From the NCBI RefSeq assembly GCF_000182925.2, contig NC_026502.1:1550001-1614000 (forward strand): 64,000 nt of DNA. The letters run 5' to 3'. Origin of the DNA: Neurospora crassa OR74A. Taxonomy: Eukaryota > Ascomycota > Sordariomycetes > Sordariales > Sordariaceae. This document shows positions 11,620-25,800 of the stretch, one piece after another (within the stretch, counting starts at the first letter, position 1; every line of letters begins with the position of its first letter). A program made the position numbers and the translations under genes. Under the pieces are notes generated by a model, which was not told where the DNA came from, did not search any database, and worked only from the letters and a program-made list of their open reading frames with translations.

Positions 11620-14600
11620 CTTGTTCGATATGGTTATGGAGAAAGCATTGTCTCGTGCGTAGGATTGGTTTGTGCCAAGTGCCGTTAAACTGGATTCTGT
11701 GGGCGTTTGAGTTGATGGATCCAACTTGTTTTGTTCTATTGTTTTCGTCGTAGGTTCGGGGAAATTTCAGATCATGGCTAAAGCAATGATGAAAGACGGA
11801 GATATGAAGCAAATGGGCGGTGACTACGATATGTCATAGGGAGATGGGTTTGGAATGAGGATATTAGCCGGCTACGTTCAGCACGTTGACGACAGCAGCA
11901 GTCTTGGCTTGTCAGTGAAGGTCACGAGGGAGGCCAACTTTGGTCTGGAGCGTGGAGCGGCGAGCCTGGCGAACAAGGATCCTCTGTTGGGGCGTGCAAA
12001 ACAAGCCTGTTCTTCTTCTTTCTAGACTTGTCCGCTCGTCTGCCTCCGAGATTTTCTTGGAAAGGCAAGGGCCGGTTACATATTTCGCCCAATGTGCGGA
12101 GAAGAAAGCGTGAAAGTGCGGAGATTCCCCCACCTCGGAAACCTCCACCTCCACTATCCCTCCACCTTTCCCCAGAAATTTCCCCAGAAAGTCAAGAGTA
12201 ACGCGGGGGAAAAGGGCTTGGCTGTCTGTTTCTGTCCCAGACTGCGGCAAGAACAGGGGCACGTCTTCAGCAGAGACCCATCACCTATTCTGGATCCCAT
12301 CCACTGACATTGAGCCCGTACCTGAAGCCATTCTTGAGATGGGTTGGTGTCATTAACCGTGATCCGAAAGATCAGAGCCGCATGGTGATGAGACATTGGG
12401 GCCAAGCGATCGGCCTGTATAAATTGGTTGTAGTGTTGTGAAATAGATTGGAGAGTCAGTCACGGCACGTCAGTCGCTTCGGTTCTCACCTCGGTGAACA
12501 ACTCGGATACATACTCGGACCGACCACACCGGGGACTGTGATCGGATCAGACTAACTGCCCGCCTTTGTACCCAAGCAGGCAAACTGTCGAAGATCATAG
12601 CATTAGCTGTGATGGCTTCCGTCCCTTATTATAGCAATCTAAATGCGGACAGATTGGCGAAGCGGGGAGACAGAAGACTGTACTCCGCGCCGCCAAGTCT
12701 TGTTTACCAACCACCTTGGCCACCCGATACGAAGCCGAGCAATATGCGCTGTAAGGGTTGTATCGGTTCCAGGATGCGCACCGCATTATACACAAAAATG
12801 AGAATCAACCATTATTAACGACGTTCGACGATGCTATCACTTCATAAAGAGATTCCACTTTGAAACTGCATCTGGCCGTCGGGTGTTTTTGGTCGACGTG
12901 AGCGCCTCACTCCGAGGTACGCGTTGCTGTGCCGTACCGCTCAGCCCGATGGTACAACAACTCGATATAGCTGTAGGATCATGTTGGAACCCGGGAAGCA
13001 ACCCAATATGCCGTCTGTCGTTGTATCGGCAGACAAGTCGTGAGATGTTGTCAACGGTGGAGACAGCAAAACTCGTCCGAAGAGGGCTCAGAGGGCAGCC
13101 CTTGTTCCATTGTCAGCGCGCTTTGACCACAGACTGGAACGTGCGGGTAGCTGTATGCACTAGCAATTACTTCCCAACATCACGCACCATGGTTTTGACT
13201 CCCCCTCACTTCTTCCGACATCTTTCACCAAGACAACAATTGGAAAAAACATGATGAACCAAAAGTACTTCCATCAGCCTCCTATTTTCCACTTCTATGG
13301 TGGCTGTTCAGCAACTACCTAGACTAGTCTGATGAGATCACTGATACAAGAAACAAAGGCAAACCAAACATCCCCTCCTACCGAGACTGCTCTTTGATAA
13401 GGTAACAAAATACCCCGACTTCCTCAGGATGGCGAGTTGGTGGTAACGTGCGTAGTAAGCGCTTACATCCCTCCACCACTTTCATACCTTGGTCACGCGC
13501 TAGCATCTCGCAGAAGAGAATGTGTCGCTCACCCGAGCCTTTATACCGACGCTGAAAAGAGAGTCCCTCTTCTCGCTCATTCCGGCTGTACCCTTCACTG
13601 AGAGAAGAAATGCTGTGTTGCCAGTTGAATCACCTCGGGGTGCGCACGAGCTTGTCACCATGACTTCCACTTCCATGGGCCGCGTTATTGGTGGCCGCGT
13701 TCTCCTCTCCGCCATATCCTCACGTATCTGCCGCTCCAACGTAGTTCTGCAGTGATACCAGAGCACAAACGTCGTATCGATTTTCGGTTTTTATCGGACC
13801 ATTGCTTGATGCGATAGCCACAGAGTTGCACTTCCTCGGACACTTCTACCATTCTTTGACGGCTTGGCCACGAAGCCCTCCACTCGGCACTACACTACCT
13901 CATAGGCCAATCACCATGCCTCAAAAACCAAGCAGACTAGCGACGCACACAAAGAGAAGAACACATTGGCTGCCCGTGATCCAGAGCCCGACGCCACAAA
14001 GGGAAAACACCCACCATGGCGCTGTCAGTGGGAAAGAGGCACGGCGAGGTCAAACATTCAGTCAAACCATGTCGAGAGGGAGCATGTTTGTATGAGCAGT
14101 CACTCCGAGTGCTTCCCCAGCCTGCATGCGAGCTTCTCAATGGTAGCCCGAAATGGCCATGTGGGTGAGGTCGGATCTTATTCTACGTACAAGGATCTTG
14201 GAGCTAGGCTGCGTTCAGGCAAGGTAGGTGGTATTGATTCACAGGATGAGAGCACAGGGAACCGCAGGAACTGGACGGGAATGGTCGATCTCTTCCCAGT
14301 CCTTTGGGACTTTTGGTGCCATCATCCCTCTTCATGCTTTATTCTTTTCTTTCCCAGGTGGACTCGCTCTCTTCTCTTTTGATTTGGATCTTTAAATCTC
14401 ACCACCATCGTCATCGTCATCGTCATCACGCTTCATACTACCAGGAATCGGAAACCATCGTCGGCGGCCAGCCCTGCCATCACCCGTCTGCGCGCACCGC
14501 GTTTGATGTACTGTCTCAGCCCTACTGGTGGTTCCCTTCGGATACCGGCCGTGGGCCCGTGGCGCTCTCTCTGCTCCGCCTCTTGGTATAACCGTTACGG

Positions 14601-14999
14601 ATCCTCAGTCAGCAAATACTAGGCATCTCACTTAGCAGAATTACTACTGCTTCTCAGGTCACACGTCAGCCGCCCTATTTGGACAAAGAAGGCGTGCCCA
14701 ATCTCTGGTCTGATCCATTCCCATCTCATTGTTATCCTTGTACTGGTTCGGAGAGTAGGTTGTTTAACGTTCGGAAACGGCTCCTTCAGGCCATCCTTCC
14801 CTCCTCCTCCTCCTCCTCTAACCTTCTACGTCTGGCAGGTGAATACAGAGAACATCTGCATTCGCGGCGCATTCGACAAACCACAGCGGATGACCGCATA
14901 AACCAGACTATAAGCGACGGAAAATGAACATTGGTCCAGCACGGGAGGTCCAATAAGCAGAACGGAAGACAATTCAATCAACTTGAAACTCGAAAAACC
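11620..14999. other. 3.4-kb gene-poor region
   Basis: This region lies between the divergent starts of the second zinc-cluster gene and the membrane-protein gene. None of the short open frames carries a recognisable domain or a convincing intron pattern. No RNA gene was recognised. It is likely regulatory sequence for both neighbours. Confidence 0.6.
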
Positions 15000-16822
15000 A
15001 TGCGCAGCATGCGTTCGTGCTCATCGTGTGTCCTCCTTTATATCATGGCTCTCTTCGGCCAGGAGGCGATGGCGTCGCAAGCGGAGGCATCGTTGAAGAA
15101 AGAGACGGTTCACAGGGTCCCAAAGAAGCCAGAAATCACACCTCCTCCGCAGCCATTACGACTGAAACGAAGAGGAGACGACGATCTTACTTGCCCCGTC
15201 AACCATTCGCTATGTCCCGAGTCCTTGGGTGGAGGTTGTTGTCCAGATCAGTATGAGTGTGCAAGCGATGCATGCTCGGCGACAACAGCGGCAGTGGGTA
15301 CGGCGTGCGGGAAAGTAGGATATTATTATTGTCCCATCACCGCCGGACGTGAGTTTATGTCCCCTACCGTTCCAAGTCTCGTCTTTAAACTGACAAAGAT
15401 CAGAGGGATGCTGTCCCGAAGGCTGGGTTTGTGACGCCGTAAGAGGTTGTATAGCACCATTCGGGGTAACAAACACGTTCACATCATGCCCTGCCAGCTA
15501 TAGACTCTGTCCGTCATCTTACAACTACGGCTGTTGCCCGAACAACATGGGATGTGCAGTCGACGCATGTTACTCAACAGAGCCATTCAGCACCACCCTA
15601 GTCGACATTATCACCACCATCTCTGGCGGCAAGACCATCACCACCACCCAAATCTCCGCTGTCCTCACCACCCCAACACCTCCTCCCGCCCTCACAGGCA
15701 TCGACGACAACTCCGGCGCCATCCCAAAATTCCTCCCTAGCTCCGTTCCCAAAGCCTCTGCTATCCCTAAGGATACCAAGGACAGCGACGGTAGCGGCGG
15801 TCTCAATGGCGCCCAACTAGGCGGCATAATCGGCGGGGCCATCGCTCTTCTAATCATTGTCATCATCGCCGCCTTCCTCATCATCCGTCGCCTCAAACGG
15901 GTTGAATCCGCCATGGAATCTAAAAAGGGTTCCACATCCGGCTACCACTCCAAAGCCTCCAAGACCAGCGCCTCCCAAGCGCAGATGGAACAATCCGGCC
16001 GGTTCCTGCACGTCAGAGCGCCTTCGGACACTGATAACGCCAGCGCCGATCCTCTAATGTTCATGTCCGAGACGAACACGCCCGGGGATCATACGACGAA
16101 TGCTAGCAGTTTGGCGGGGACGCCGCAGCCTGGTGCTCACGGTGTTGTTGGCGACGGCAGTGGTATTGGGAGACATGGGAGGTCGGGGAGCGATACTACT
16201 TACATGGCTTCGCCTCACGGCGCTGGGAACAACAACAACGGGAGCGAACTGGCCAGTCCCGACCCTAACCGGGGATATTTCGACGGTGCTTCACCACCTC
16301 TTCCCTCCTCCTCCCATACTACCTCTACCACCTATGCTGGTGGCCATAACGGCAATGGCCACGGCATGCGTGAGAGTGTGGACAGCCAAAGCACCGGGTT
16401 GGGATACCACTACAGCAGCACCACCCGCAACCAACACCAACACCACTGGCGAAACCAGAGTAACGCAAGCGAACTCTCCGCCGACGGAAGCGAGATCACG
16501 CACGGAGTGGCAAGTCCCTTGGTCGGCGGCTCCTCGCATGCTAGAGGCGCGTCAGGCGGTACTAGTTACCGTTACACTCACACTCACACTCACAGTCACA
16601 GTCACAGCGGACTAGGTGACGTCCCGGAGCTAGATTCCTCAGGCATGTTCGTCGAGTTACCCGCTACCACCACCACCACCACCGCCAGCGCCAGCGCCTC
16701 TCTCCCGCCGCGCAACTCATTTGGTCTATCATCGGCTTCGAGGAGGAGGCGGACTACTGGTGGTGGTAGTAACCCCAATACCTCCTCTACCCCTCAGAGC
16801 CCTAACACCGACAGCACCCAGC

Positions 16823-16869
<47 letters not shown>

Positions 16870-16932
16870 AACAACTTGGTAGACGTCCGCTCCGAACCAG
16901 AAACAGCCGAGTTCATCACCCGTCCTCATCAC

Positions 16933-16971
<39 letters not shown>

Positions 16972-17258
16972 CAGCAACAGCAACAACAACAGCACACCTC
17001 TCTAGACGGCTACTACGGCCCCGCAAAAAGACAAGTAGGCCAAACCGCCGCCTCTGGACTAGGTTTTGTGCCGGAGAGGTGGGACGGGAGCTCACCGGGT
17101 GCGTACCCGATGGGATTTCCAATGATTAGCGTGCCGGGATATGGACTTGGTGTTAGTAGTAGTGGTGGTGTTAGCAGTGGTGGTGGTGGTGGACCTGCTG
17201 AGGAAGGTCATGATGAGGAGGAGGAGGGAGAGGGCGATATTGACGATGATGATCATGT

Positions 17259-17291
<33 letters not shown>

Positions 17292-17367
17292 GAAAGTGAA
17301 CGAGGAGGGGATGAAAGGGAGAAAGCAGCACGGGAGCGGGAATGAGAATGGGAATGGGCAGCAATGA
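15000..17367 (+). CDS. Single-pass membrane protein with CCP-type Cys-rich ectodomain and polyGln tail, 770 aa
   Basis: Function not recognised. The ATG at 15000 begins a signal peptide (MRSMRSCSSCVLLYIMALFG). Exon 1 is 15000-15348; a 55-bp intron (15349-15403, donor GTGAGT, branch CTGAC, acceptor ATCAG) leads to exon 2, 15404-17367. The ectodomain has three related cysteine modules, each with a Cys-Cys-Pro core: GGCCPDQYECASDAC, GCCPEGWVCDAVRGC and GCCPNNMGCAVDAC. A Thr/Pro/Ser linker follows. One transmembrane helix (about residues 255-277, GGIIGGAIALLIIVIIAAF) precedes a basic RRLKR stop-transfer, giving type I topology. The cytoplasmic half is Ser/Thr/Gly/His-rich, with polyGln runs of 17 and 20 residues and a C-terminal Asp/Glu run. 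It resembles fungal wall-sensor architecture, but no WSC domain is seen. It could be a surface receptor or adhesin. The intron phase and restored cysteine pattern support the model. Confidence 0.8.
16819..16869 (+). repeat. (CAA)n polyGln tract, 17 codons
   Basis: One CAG followed by 16 CAA codons in frame, encoding 17 glutamines in the cytoplasmic region of the membrane protein. Confidence 0.95.
16933..16992 (+). repeat. CAG/CAA polyGln tract, 20 codons
   Basis: Twenty in-frame mixed CAG and CAA codons between His residues. Codon mixing suggests an older or more stable tract than the nearly pure CAA run 64 bp upstream. Confidence 0.95.
17242..17290 (+). repeat. (GAT)n polyAsp tract
   Basis: Mostly GAT codons, with one His-Val break, encode an acidic run close to the C-terminus of the membrane protein. 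Confidence 0.9.
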
Positions 17368-18758
17368 TGACGATTATGAGGAAAGTAACTCAAGTAAAGA
17401 GGTCCGTGGTAAGGTTAGAGGGTATGTATTGAGGACAGATAGTAGTGGACGAATGGGGTCCAAAGCAGCCCAGGGGATGGATGGATGGATGGACTCCTAG
17501 AGTAGGACTGATTGATACCTATGCTTGGAGAAATGATGATACCCAGTTTAGTTTTTAGGTAGTTTTGATTTTCCGAACACGATTATGCATATCCATTCAC
17601 TAGGTACCTACTATTAAACAATTTGTACACGCTTCTGTACCCGATGATGCTTGATCCAAGTGTCGAGGCTTATCACATGGGTCAACATGGAGCGATATTA
17701 TTACGACGTCTTGAAGGTAACTCCAAGTATCATCAAACACTTGTTCCTACAACTACTGATGACTATCACGTGTCAATCTATGTCAACTTCTGAATAAACT
17801 ATTTCGTTGTATCACATCGCCTTATATTCTCTTCGTTCCATCCCTGATATTTCATTTCTCCAATTCCTCGGACTCTTCTCGATGCTGCAATACAATAATG
17901 TGTATGCCCACTGACAGCAATGCAATCGGCTCAAAATGCCCTTCCACGATAAATCATAGTTTGGTTGCAACAAATTCCTTATACTCGCTACGTCTCCTTC
18001 TCTAATATCCATTCCATGACTACTGCATAAACGCCCTCCTTGCATGCATCCGTTTATTTATTTGAACCCCTTCTTTTCATTCATCCATGTTGGCACAGAT
18101 CAACCAAACCAAGCCAAAGTCGAACATGAACCAGTTCATACCAAGAATCCGCAATTCAGTACTAGATACATTAGCTCCCATTGCAGCGTTCCACCCTCCA
18201 GCTAGGGACGGGGGTGCGCACGCCTTTGCCGCTTCTTTCCCTCCTTCAGATATGGTTTGGGTTTGCCGTGCTTCGCTTTTGGTACACGCGCTTCATGATG
18301 GTCCCCCCTCCTTCTTTTTCTGCCTACGCTGACTTGGATCAAACGCTTTATTTGTTTCACTGGCTCTCTCCCGCCTGCTGTTGTGCCTCTTCGTCCCATC
18401 TTGTCCGTGCCTCTTGTTGGAAGTAAAAATGCCATCAGTGTTGCCCTTTCGCAGAGTCGCAAGAGCAATCGTGTCAGCTCCCATTACATTAGCTGAGAGG
18501 AATGACATAATCTGTGACATCATCTCGTAAGCGACGGAGGAGGCCACTCTGAGGAACAGGACAACTTACCACATCGCAAACATCTCATAACACGCATATA
18601 GGTGGTCTGGCACCTACGACAAAGCGATCTACCGTTGAAACCTTTCCAAGCGATAGATAGATAGATGGATAATATTCAACCCCAGTTCGAACAGCCCTAA
18701 GCTCTACTAGCTGGGTCCTGTCTCGAACCCAACCTCTTTGAGATCCTGCCGCAGATAA
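17368..18758. other. Convergent 3' spacer
   Basis: This 1.4-kb stretch separates the 3' ends of the membrane-protein gene and the Snt1-like gene and probably holds both 3' UTRs. It has a short ATGG repeat at about 17476-17494, a TAGGTACCTA palindrome at about 17602-17611 and a TAGA repeat near 18654-18668. No gene is supported. Confidence 0.65.
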
Positions 18759-19782
18759 CTAGCCAGCTCTTCTGGGATCTCCCTGACCCGGTCCAGGACC
18801 ATGCCCCTGTTGGTCATACTGGTGCTGTGGCCGTAATTGTCTAGCCATCATGCCGCCTTGGTGGTGTTGCGGAACATACTGTTGATGAGATGCCTGAACT
18901 GCATTGCGCATGTCGTGCTGCATCTGTTGCTGCTGAACGTGCTGCTGGTGCTGGGCAATCTGATGCTGCTGAGGATGGCCCTGGACCTGTATATGCTGTG
19001 GGTGGGCGGCATTTGCGGGGACACCATGTTGCTGTTGAGCTTGGAACTGTGCCGCATGTTGCTCCCGCTGCTGAGCGGCTACCTCTCGAGGATCCCGACC
19101 GAGTTCTCGCGGATCCCGACCCATAACTCGATGATCGCGACCTAGATCTCTAGAGCCCATCTCCCGTAACTGCGCGTCGCGTATCTGAGCATCCCTAATT
19201 TGCTCGGGGTAACCTAGCGAAGAGGAGGGTGGCGGACCCATACCCTCAAATCCGGCACCGACAGGTCCCGGTGTATAGCTTCTAGCCTGGGACATCTGCT
19301 GCATCCTAAGATCTGCAGGGGCTTCTCCTCGGCCAGGAACTTGTCCGGGGGGTCCGCCAGGCCCACCATGCCCGGGACCAGGGGTATTAACGTATCTAAC
19401 GTACGGCTGGCCCTGCGGCGGAACGGGCTCACCTCTCCGTAGGTTTTGGCGATCCCGAGGATCAGGCATCGGTGGGAATTGGCTCCTGCCATCAAGCGAG
19501 CGATGATGTTGGTGCGACACTACACTGCCTGTGGGGCTTTGCGCTTCATGGGCCGAGAACACTGCCTGGCCACGTGGAGCAGGTTCTCTCAGGCCAAGGG
19601 CATGGGGCTGTTGAGTAGGCGTAGCCTGCCACGAGTGTTGCTGTTGAGACATTGCACTGCCCATCTGTGGGGGTTTAGCCTGGACGTTGGGACCGTGTTG
19701 TGCGGCCCAAGCTGTTTGAGACGGCACAGAAGCCTGGCTAGACTTGGATGGTGTTGGATGCGACGGCGGCCAGCCTTGTTGT

Positions 19783-19814
<32 letters not shown>

Positions 19815-19818
19815 TTGC

Positions 19819-19850
<32 letters not shown>

Positions 19851-22800
19851 CTGTTGCTGTCGCTGCTGCAGACCTGAAACAGCAGCCTGCCCCTGTTGGG
19901 TCGATGACCATTCTTCCCGTGCCGACTGAGCTTCGCGTCGACCCGAGATCGATGACGGATGGGCTGCATATTGCGGCGTAGGTGAAGCAGCAAGAGCCTG
20001 TGAAGTGGCATAGGGTTGATATTGCTGTTGACTTGGATATGCCATTTGGGGCTGCTGTAAATGCTGCTGAGGATGTTGCGCTGACTGAGAGTAGTGATGC
20101 ACCTGATGAGGTACGGGAGAGTTTGACGCGCCCGGCTGATGCTGTGGTTGATACTGATGTCGTGAGTAAAATTCCCTGTTGTCGCCGGCTGCTGAGACTT
20201 GTGGTTCCATGCCCGAGCCCATACTCGACCTGGCGACATTCATATGCGGGGGTTGTGGCGACTGAGTATGATAAGGCTTCAGTGATGGCATAGCAGCCTG
20301 AGCGGCCGAAGGGGGGTTGCGCGCGTACGAATACCCTAAGGCTTCGGTGTCCCTGCGCTGCGACGCCGATACAGCAGTGGTCGGCGGCGGCGGCTGGGGA
20401 GGACGAGCAGACATCTGCTGGGGCGGCGGAGTCGACGTTGACGCGGCTCTAGGCATGGATGCAACGTCGTTGACCCGCTTGGGGGCTGGCGCAGGCGCAG
20501 GCGGATTGTCATCGTTGAGTATGGAGAAGATGCTGCTGACTTTCTTTGGCTCGGGCGGAATAGCGGGCGGAGCTTGAGGCGGAGGCACAGGTTGAGCAGC
20601 GGACGTGTTCGCAGAGTATTGCTCCTGCATCGAGGTCGGCATAGGGCGCTGCGTGCTCGGTACCGGCGGTCTCTCCATCGCCGGGCTAAGCTGCGGAGGT
20701 GTGCGCTGGGGGGGCACAGACTCGCTGAGCAGGTTGCGGACAGGTTGAGCTTGGATAGGCGGTGTGTAGGATTGCGGGGCGGAGGGTGCCATACTTCTCG
20801 GGGGATCCTGCCGTCCCATGGGCGCCGCCTCCGCCCTAGGCTGCATGGAGCGCTGCGGAGGCATGAAGTTCTGGAATGGATCATGGTGCAATGGCTGCTC
20901 TGGCTCCTGCTTGAAGCGCATGGCCGGGCGCTCCATCGGTCGCGGCTGCTCTCTTGGCTGGAGTGGTTCCATTCTGATCTGTCGTTCCCGACCTTCTCGG
21001 ATTTCGCGAACTTCGCGCAACTCATGTTGCTGGGACAGCAGGGGCGTTGGGCGATTGGCTTCAGGAATCCATCCTGCAGAACGGGGCATAGCCTCGCTTG
21101 CCGACGGCATGGAGGAAGAGGGAACAGGAGCTGTCTTTTGGGAGATGCGGACCGGCTGATGCTGTGTTTGAGCCGGAGGTTGCGATACCGGGATCGGCTC
21201 GCCTTCTCTCTCTGTGAATACGAAGGTGGCGGTCGGCTGGCGGAGTGGATGAGGCACCGGAGACATGGTCTGTGAGACTGCGGGTCCGGGTCGGCTCGGT
21301 GTCTGCGGCGAAGGTGCCGCGCTTGCCGATGCTGCCACTGGCGCTGGAGGTAGAGGTGCCGGCATCACTGTGGGCGACCGTTGCACAAGGGTATGTAACA
21401 CGGGTGACGCTTGGATCGGAGTCACCTGGAAACGGCTAAAAGGCTGGTTGGCCGGCGGCGCTGCTTCTGATTTGGCCGGTTGAGGCTCCTCGGCTTCCGC
21501 GGCAGCCAACGGCCGGTGTCCTGACGAGGACGGGACATCGTACCGCTTCCTTGGCCCTGCAGAAGGAGTAGGTGGAGGAGGTCGCCTCTCTCCTCTCTGT
21601 TTCTTGAGATCGGCCTCGGTAGCAATCTGTTCCCATTCCTGCTTGCCCTCTTTCTTTTGCCTCAAGTAGTAATTCCTCACCTGAACACGGATTAGTCAGT
21701 TGTACACCCACTCAGGCAACAGGATATACTATACTTACCATGACTTGAGTCTTGGTTCCCATGTGGTTGGCGATCGCACTCCAGTCGGTGCCAAAGGAGC
21801 GCAAAAGACTGGGGAAGTCGTTCGATTCCGAGACACTCCAGTAACTGGATGCTTGCTGTGGAGTGCGAATGCGCTCAGGCCCGGATGACTGTCCAATTTC
21901 AAAAGTAGGTAGAGATGCCGGCGGCGCAGGAGGCTCTGGACGCAGGGACGGGGGAGCCATTACCTCGGAAATGGTTGTTGAGGCCAGTGTAGGAGGTGCT
22001 CTTTCGGGACTGGCAAGAGGTGTTTGTTGAGCAGGCGCCAGTGGTGGTTGCATGCTTCCAGGGGGTACGTCGAACATGGGGTTCTGAACACGGGCGCCCA
22101 GTTCCGCCGGGGTCTTGGGGGGCATCCATTCGGGGTTTTGTACTCTTGTGGAGTTCGACCGAGACCTGGCATTCGTCCCTTTACCTGAAGCTGCTGGAGG
22201 TGTCGGCGCGATAGCTTGAGCAGGCTTGGGCACCTTTGGCTCTTTGTCTGCCTTGGGTTGGCGGGCTCTGCGGCCACCTTTCTTGACCCCTTCGGGTTTC
22301 TCAGCACCGCTGTCGTTCTTTGGTTCCGTCGTCGTACCAGCTCTCCTGCGTCCGGGAGTGGCCGAAGGCGTAGCGCCGTCCGAGTCAGCATTAGGCGTGG
22401 CTTCGTGGCCCCAGGAAGGAGCAGCAGCACGGCGCGGCTGCTGACGGCGACCGTTGCTGTTCTCCCCGTTCTCCTGATTATCCTCCGTCGTCTCATTCTC
22501 TGGATTCCCGAGTTCTGAGACCAAGGCGTTATACTTTTGCTTTCCGCGTCCCTTCTTCCGCCTGCGCGGCTGCTTCTTAAGCCTCTCCTTCAGATTCAAC
22601 TCCCTCTTCTTCGCATAGTAATACTGAATGACAGAGTGGAAGTCGCGGTTCGGAAGTTCGTGGGCGATCTTGCCCCATTGCTTGGGATACTCGAGGTATG
22701 CCTTTTCGAACTTCTCCGCTTCTTCCGCAGTGAAGTTGACATGGTATGGAACCGCCTGCCAGGTCTCTACAAGCTTTTCCAAGGGCAGCAAGCCCGATGT

Positions 22801-25800
22801 ATCGACAAAGAGTTGGTGATCCTTTTCCTCGTCTGTCCAAATCATCTCGGGAATCACGGCCTCCTTATCAGTCCGATACTTTTCCCGCTGAGCTCTTTCC
22901 TCTCGCTCTTTCTTCTCCTGTGCTTCTCGAATTGACTCTTGGATCGCATACTCCACGTCGAGTTCAGTTGAAAAGCGACTAGTTGTCCTCCTTCCTCCCT
23001 CCTTACCGTGATTATCGGAGCCCGAGTGACCCTTACCTCCTGAGACCTTATCCTTGTCCGACTGCGAGAATTGATTTCTGCTCTTGACAGCGGTAGGGTC
23101 ATCTGAAAGAGTGAACCGAAGGTAGGCATCGTAGTTCGTGCGGTATACCTGCTTGGCTTCGTGTTGTTCCTTCGCCGTCTCCTCGGCCATGTCCCGGATG
23201 TTGCCCATAAAGAACGCTCCAAATCCGGGACTTTGTTCCGAGAGCTTGCGAACCTTGCTGCTTTGATGCCACGGCTTAACATTGAATACTGGCAGTTCAT
23301 CAGTGGGTGGTGTGGTGGATAGTTCTCTGACGTGCTCAACGCTGCCACTAACGCTGGCATCGTCCTCGGTCCTCTCCTCGCTGTCCTCATCCATGCGTGA
23401 TGAGCTGGCACCGTCAGATGTGGGCTGGTTAAATGGCCGAGGGAATTGCGAAACGCTCTCTCCATCACCGCTCACATCGCGCAAGGGCACGGGTTTACAG
23501 GGGGGCTGTAGGGCATCCCGTCCCTCGTCATCGACATCAACCATATCGACATCTTGGTCAACCACCTTGTGCTCTTCGACAGTGGGTAAAGGAGGCAGTC
23601 CTGATCCACCAGTGTCCATTTCCTCCATCTTGGGCTGAGGCTCAGGACGGAGGAACGACGTCTCCTCATTCTCCTCGACGGTCGGGATTGCTAAAAGCTG
23701 CCGTTCCGTGGGAGCCTGCTCCTGGGTTTCCGCTTCCTGTTCCACCTCCGCTTCCCGCTCACGTTCCGGCTCCGTCACGGACTTTGGTTCTGCTTCTGTC
23801 AGTAGCTGTGGTGGCTGTGCTTGCGCTTGCGCCTGCGGTTGAGGTTGAGGTTGCGGTTGAGGTTGCGGTTGAGGCCGTGGGATTTGCTCCGGCTCTGGCA
23901 GCTTCTCCGGCAGCAACTCTGGTGCCTTTTCCTTTTTGGGTTCAGAAACCGGCTTTGGCTCAGGCTCGGGTTTGGGTGCAACCTCAGGCTCAGACTCCGA
24001 GACGCGAGGCGGCTCAAGTTCATCCAATTTCTGTGCTGGCTTCTGTACCGGTTTCTGCACCGGTTTCTCTACCTGTTCGGTGGGCTGCTCCTGAGCAACG
24101 GCAGGTACGGCCTCTTGCACGGGTGGACGTTTCGGCTTCGCGCTAAACTGTAACTCTTGCTGAGGCTTCGGCTGTGGTGACGGCTCCTTTTGTGTGTGGG
24201 CTTTCGGTACTGGCCTAGGGAACGAGTATCCTTCCGGGAGGCCACCAATCATGTCTACAAGAGAAACATTATTACTGACCACCTTGACCATGGCATCATG
24301 AACAGTGCATGCATACTGCCTGACAATCTGCATGGGGACACCCGCTGTGCTATCCTTGAGTTTCTTGAGCTCGGTTTCCTGCTTTGTGATTTCAGCATCG
24401 AAATAATCATCCATGTCTTCGTCATCATCCGACTCCGTGCCAGGAAGTGAGGTTTGTTGGGTGGGCAGCTGGAGCCGAGTAGTTGAGGGGATCGCGAGAA
24501 CACTACGCTTCCGCTTGACCGGTACCCTAGACTCGGGAATCCTGCTCTTGTCCGCGTCCTCTCGCTGTCGCATTGGTGCCATGATTGCGGGCCTTTCATC
24601 GCGACGTTCAGCATCCAGCTCTCTGAAGGATCGATGGGCTCCTCCGAAAGAGTCTGTCCTCATATCTCTGTTATCAAGAGATGCTCTGGTATCTCTGTCC
24701 ACTGAGGCCCTTGCAGACTGCGTGCCCCTCTCGGGCCTAATTGGCGTGTCATTCGCTCCTGTAAGCAGCGAGCTACGGGACTGTCCGTCTGCCGCCACAA
24801 GGTGCGATTCAGATTTGGCATCGGGACTACGAGGCCTTCTCTCTGTCTCGCCATGGTGGTCAGAATGGGAAGATTCTGGCCGATGTCCGCCAAACGGTCT
24901 TCCGTGTTGCGACTGAGACACAAAGCTCTGAGACCTGGCAGATTTTGGCGATTCGGGAATCTTCTTGCCGAGAGTTGGGTTGATCCATTGCTTACTGGAC
25001 CGCTGTGCTCTCGGGCCGACCGGAATGGGAGGACTTCCTTCAGGCAAAAGCGGCTTGGAAGGGCCGGTTGGAGGCCCCCTCTCGATATTGGCAGCAGGGA
25101 GGCCGGTGGCTGGAGGTCGGTCTTGCCTTTCTTCGGTGATAAGAGCCCTGGGGCCGGTTGGTGGTGCCTTACCCGTGACGGACTGGATCTCAGCCGATGA
25201 AGGCTGACGGCTAGGAACTGATCCAAAAGCGGGAGCAGACGGGGCAAGCGGGGGCGGTGAAACATCCTTGGTTGTCGTGGGGATTGGCTCGTGCGACACG
25301 CGGTCCAGTTTTTGTCGGGGTGGTGGTTCACGATTGTCTCTTTCCCTGGGGTCCCGATCATCACGCATGTCCCTGACCGTGTCCATGTATCGAGCAGGTG
25401 GTTCTCTGCGGTCCCGGTCGTCCATGAGATCCCTTTGGGGCCCCCAACGACCCTCCTGAGAACGACTGCGAGGCTGCCAGTTACGGTGGTCCCTGTGGTC
25501 ATCGTAAAACATGCCTCTTCCACGGCCGCCTCTATCCCAGTCGCCGCCTCTTCCTCTGCCGCCGCGGTTTCCGCCACGTGAATTGTATCCGCCGCGGAAT
25601 CCGCCACGATCTGGTATGCCGCGATCTAGCATGCCGCGATCTTGTATGCCGCGATCTGGGATGGGTGCAAAAGGAGGATCCGAGGATGATGAGCCTGCCG
25701 ATAAAGGCCCGGCATCCCTAGAACCCCTCCGTGCGCGCTCGGCGTCGACGTTCAGCGGCATGTCTCGAGGATCTCGAAAGTCCCGCCCTATGTCACGGCC

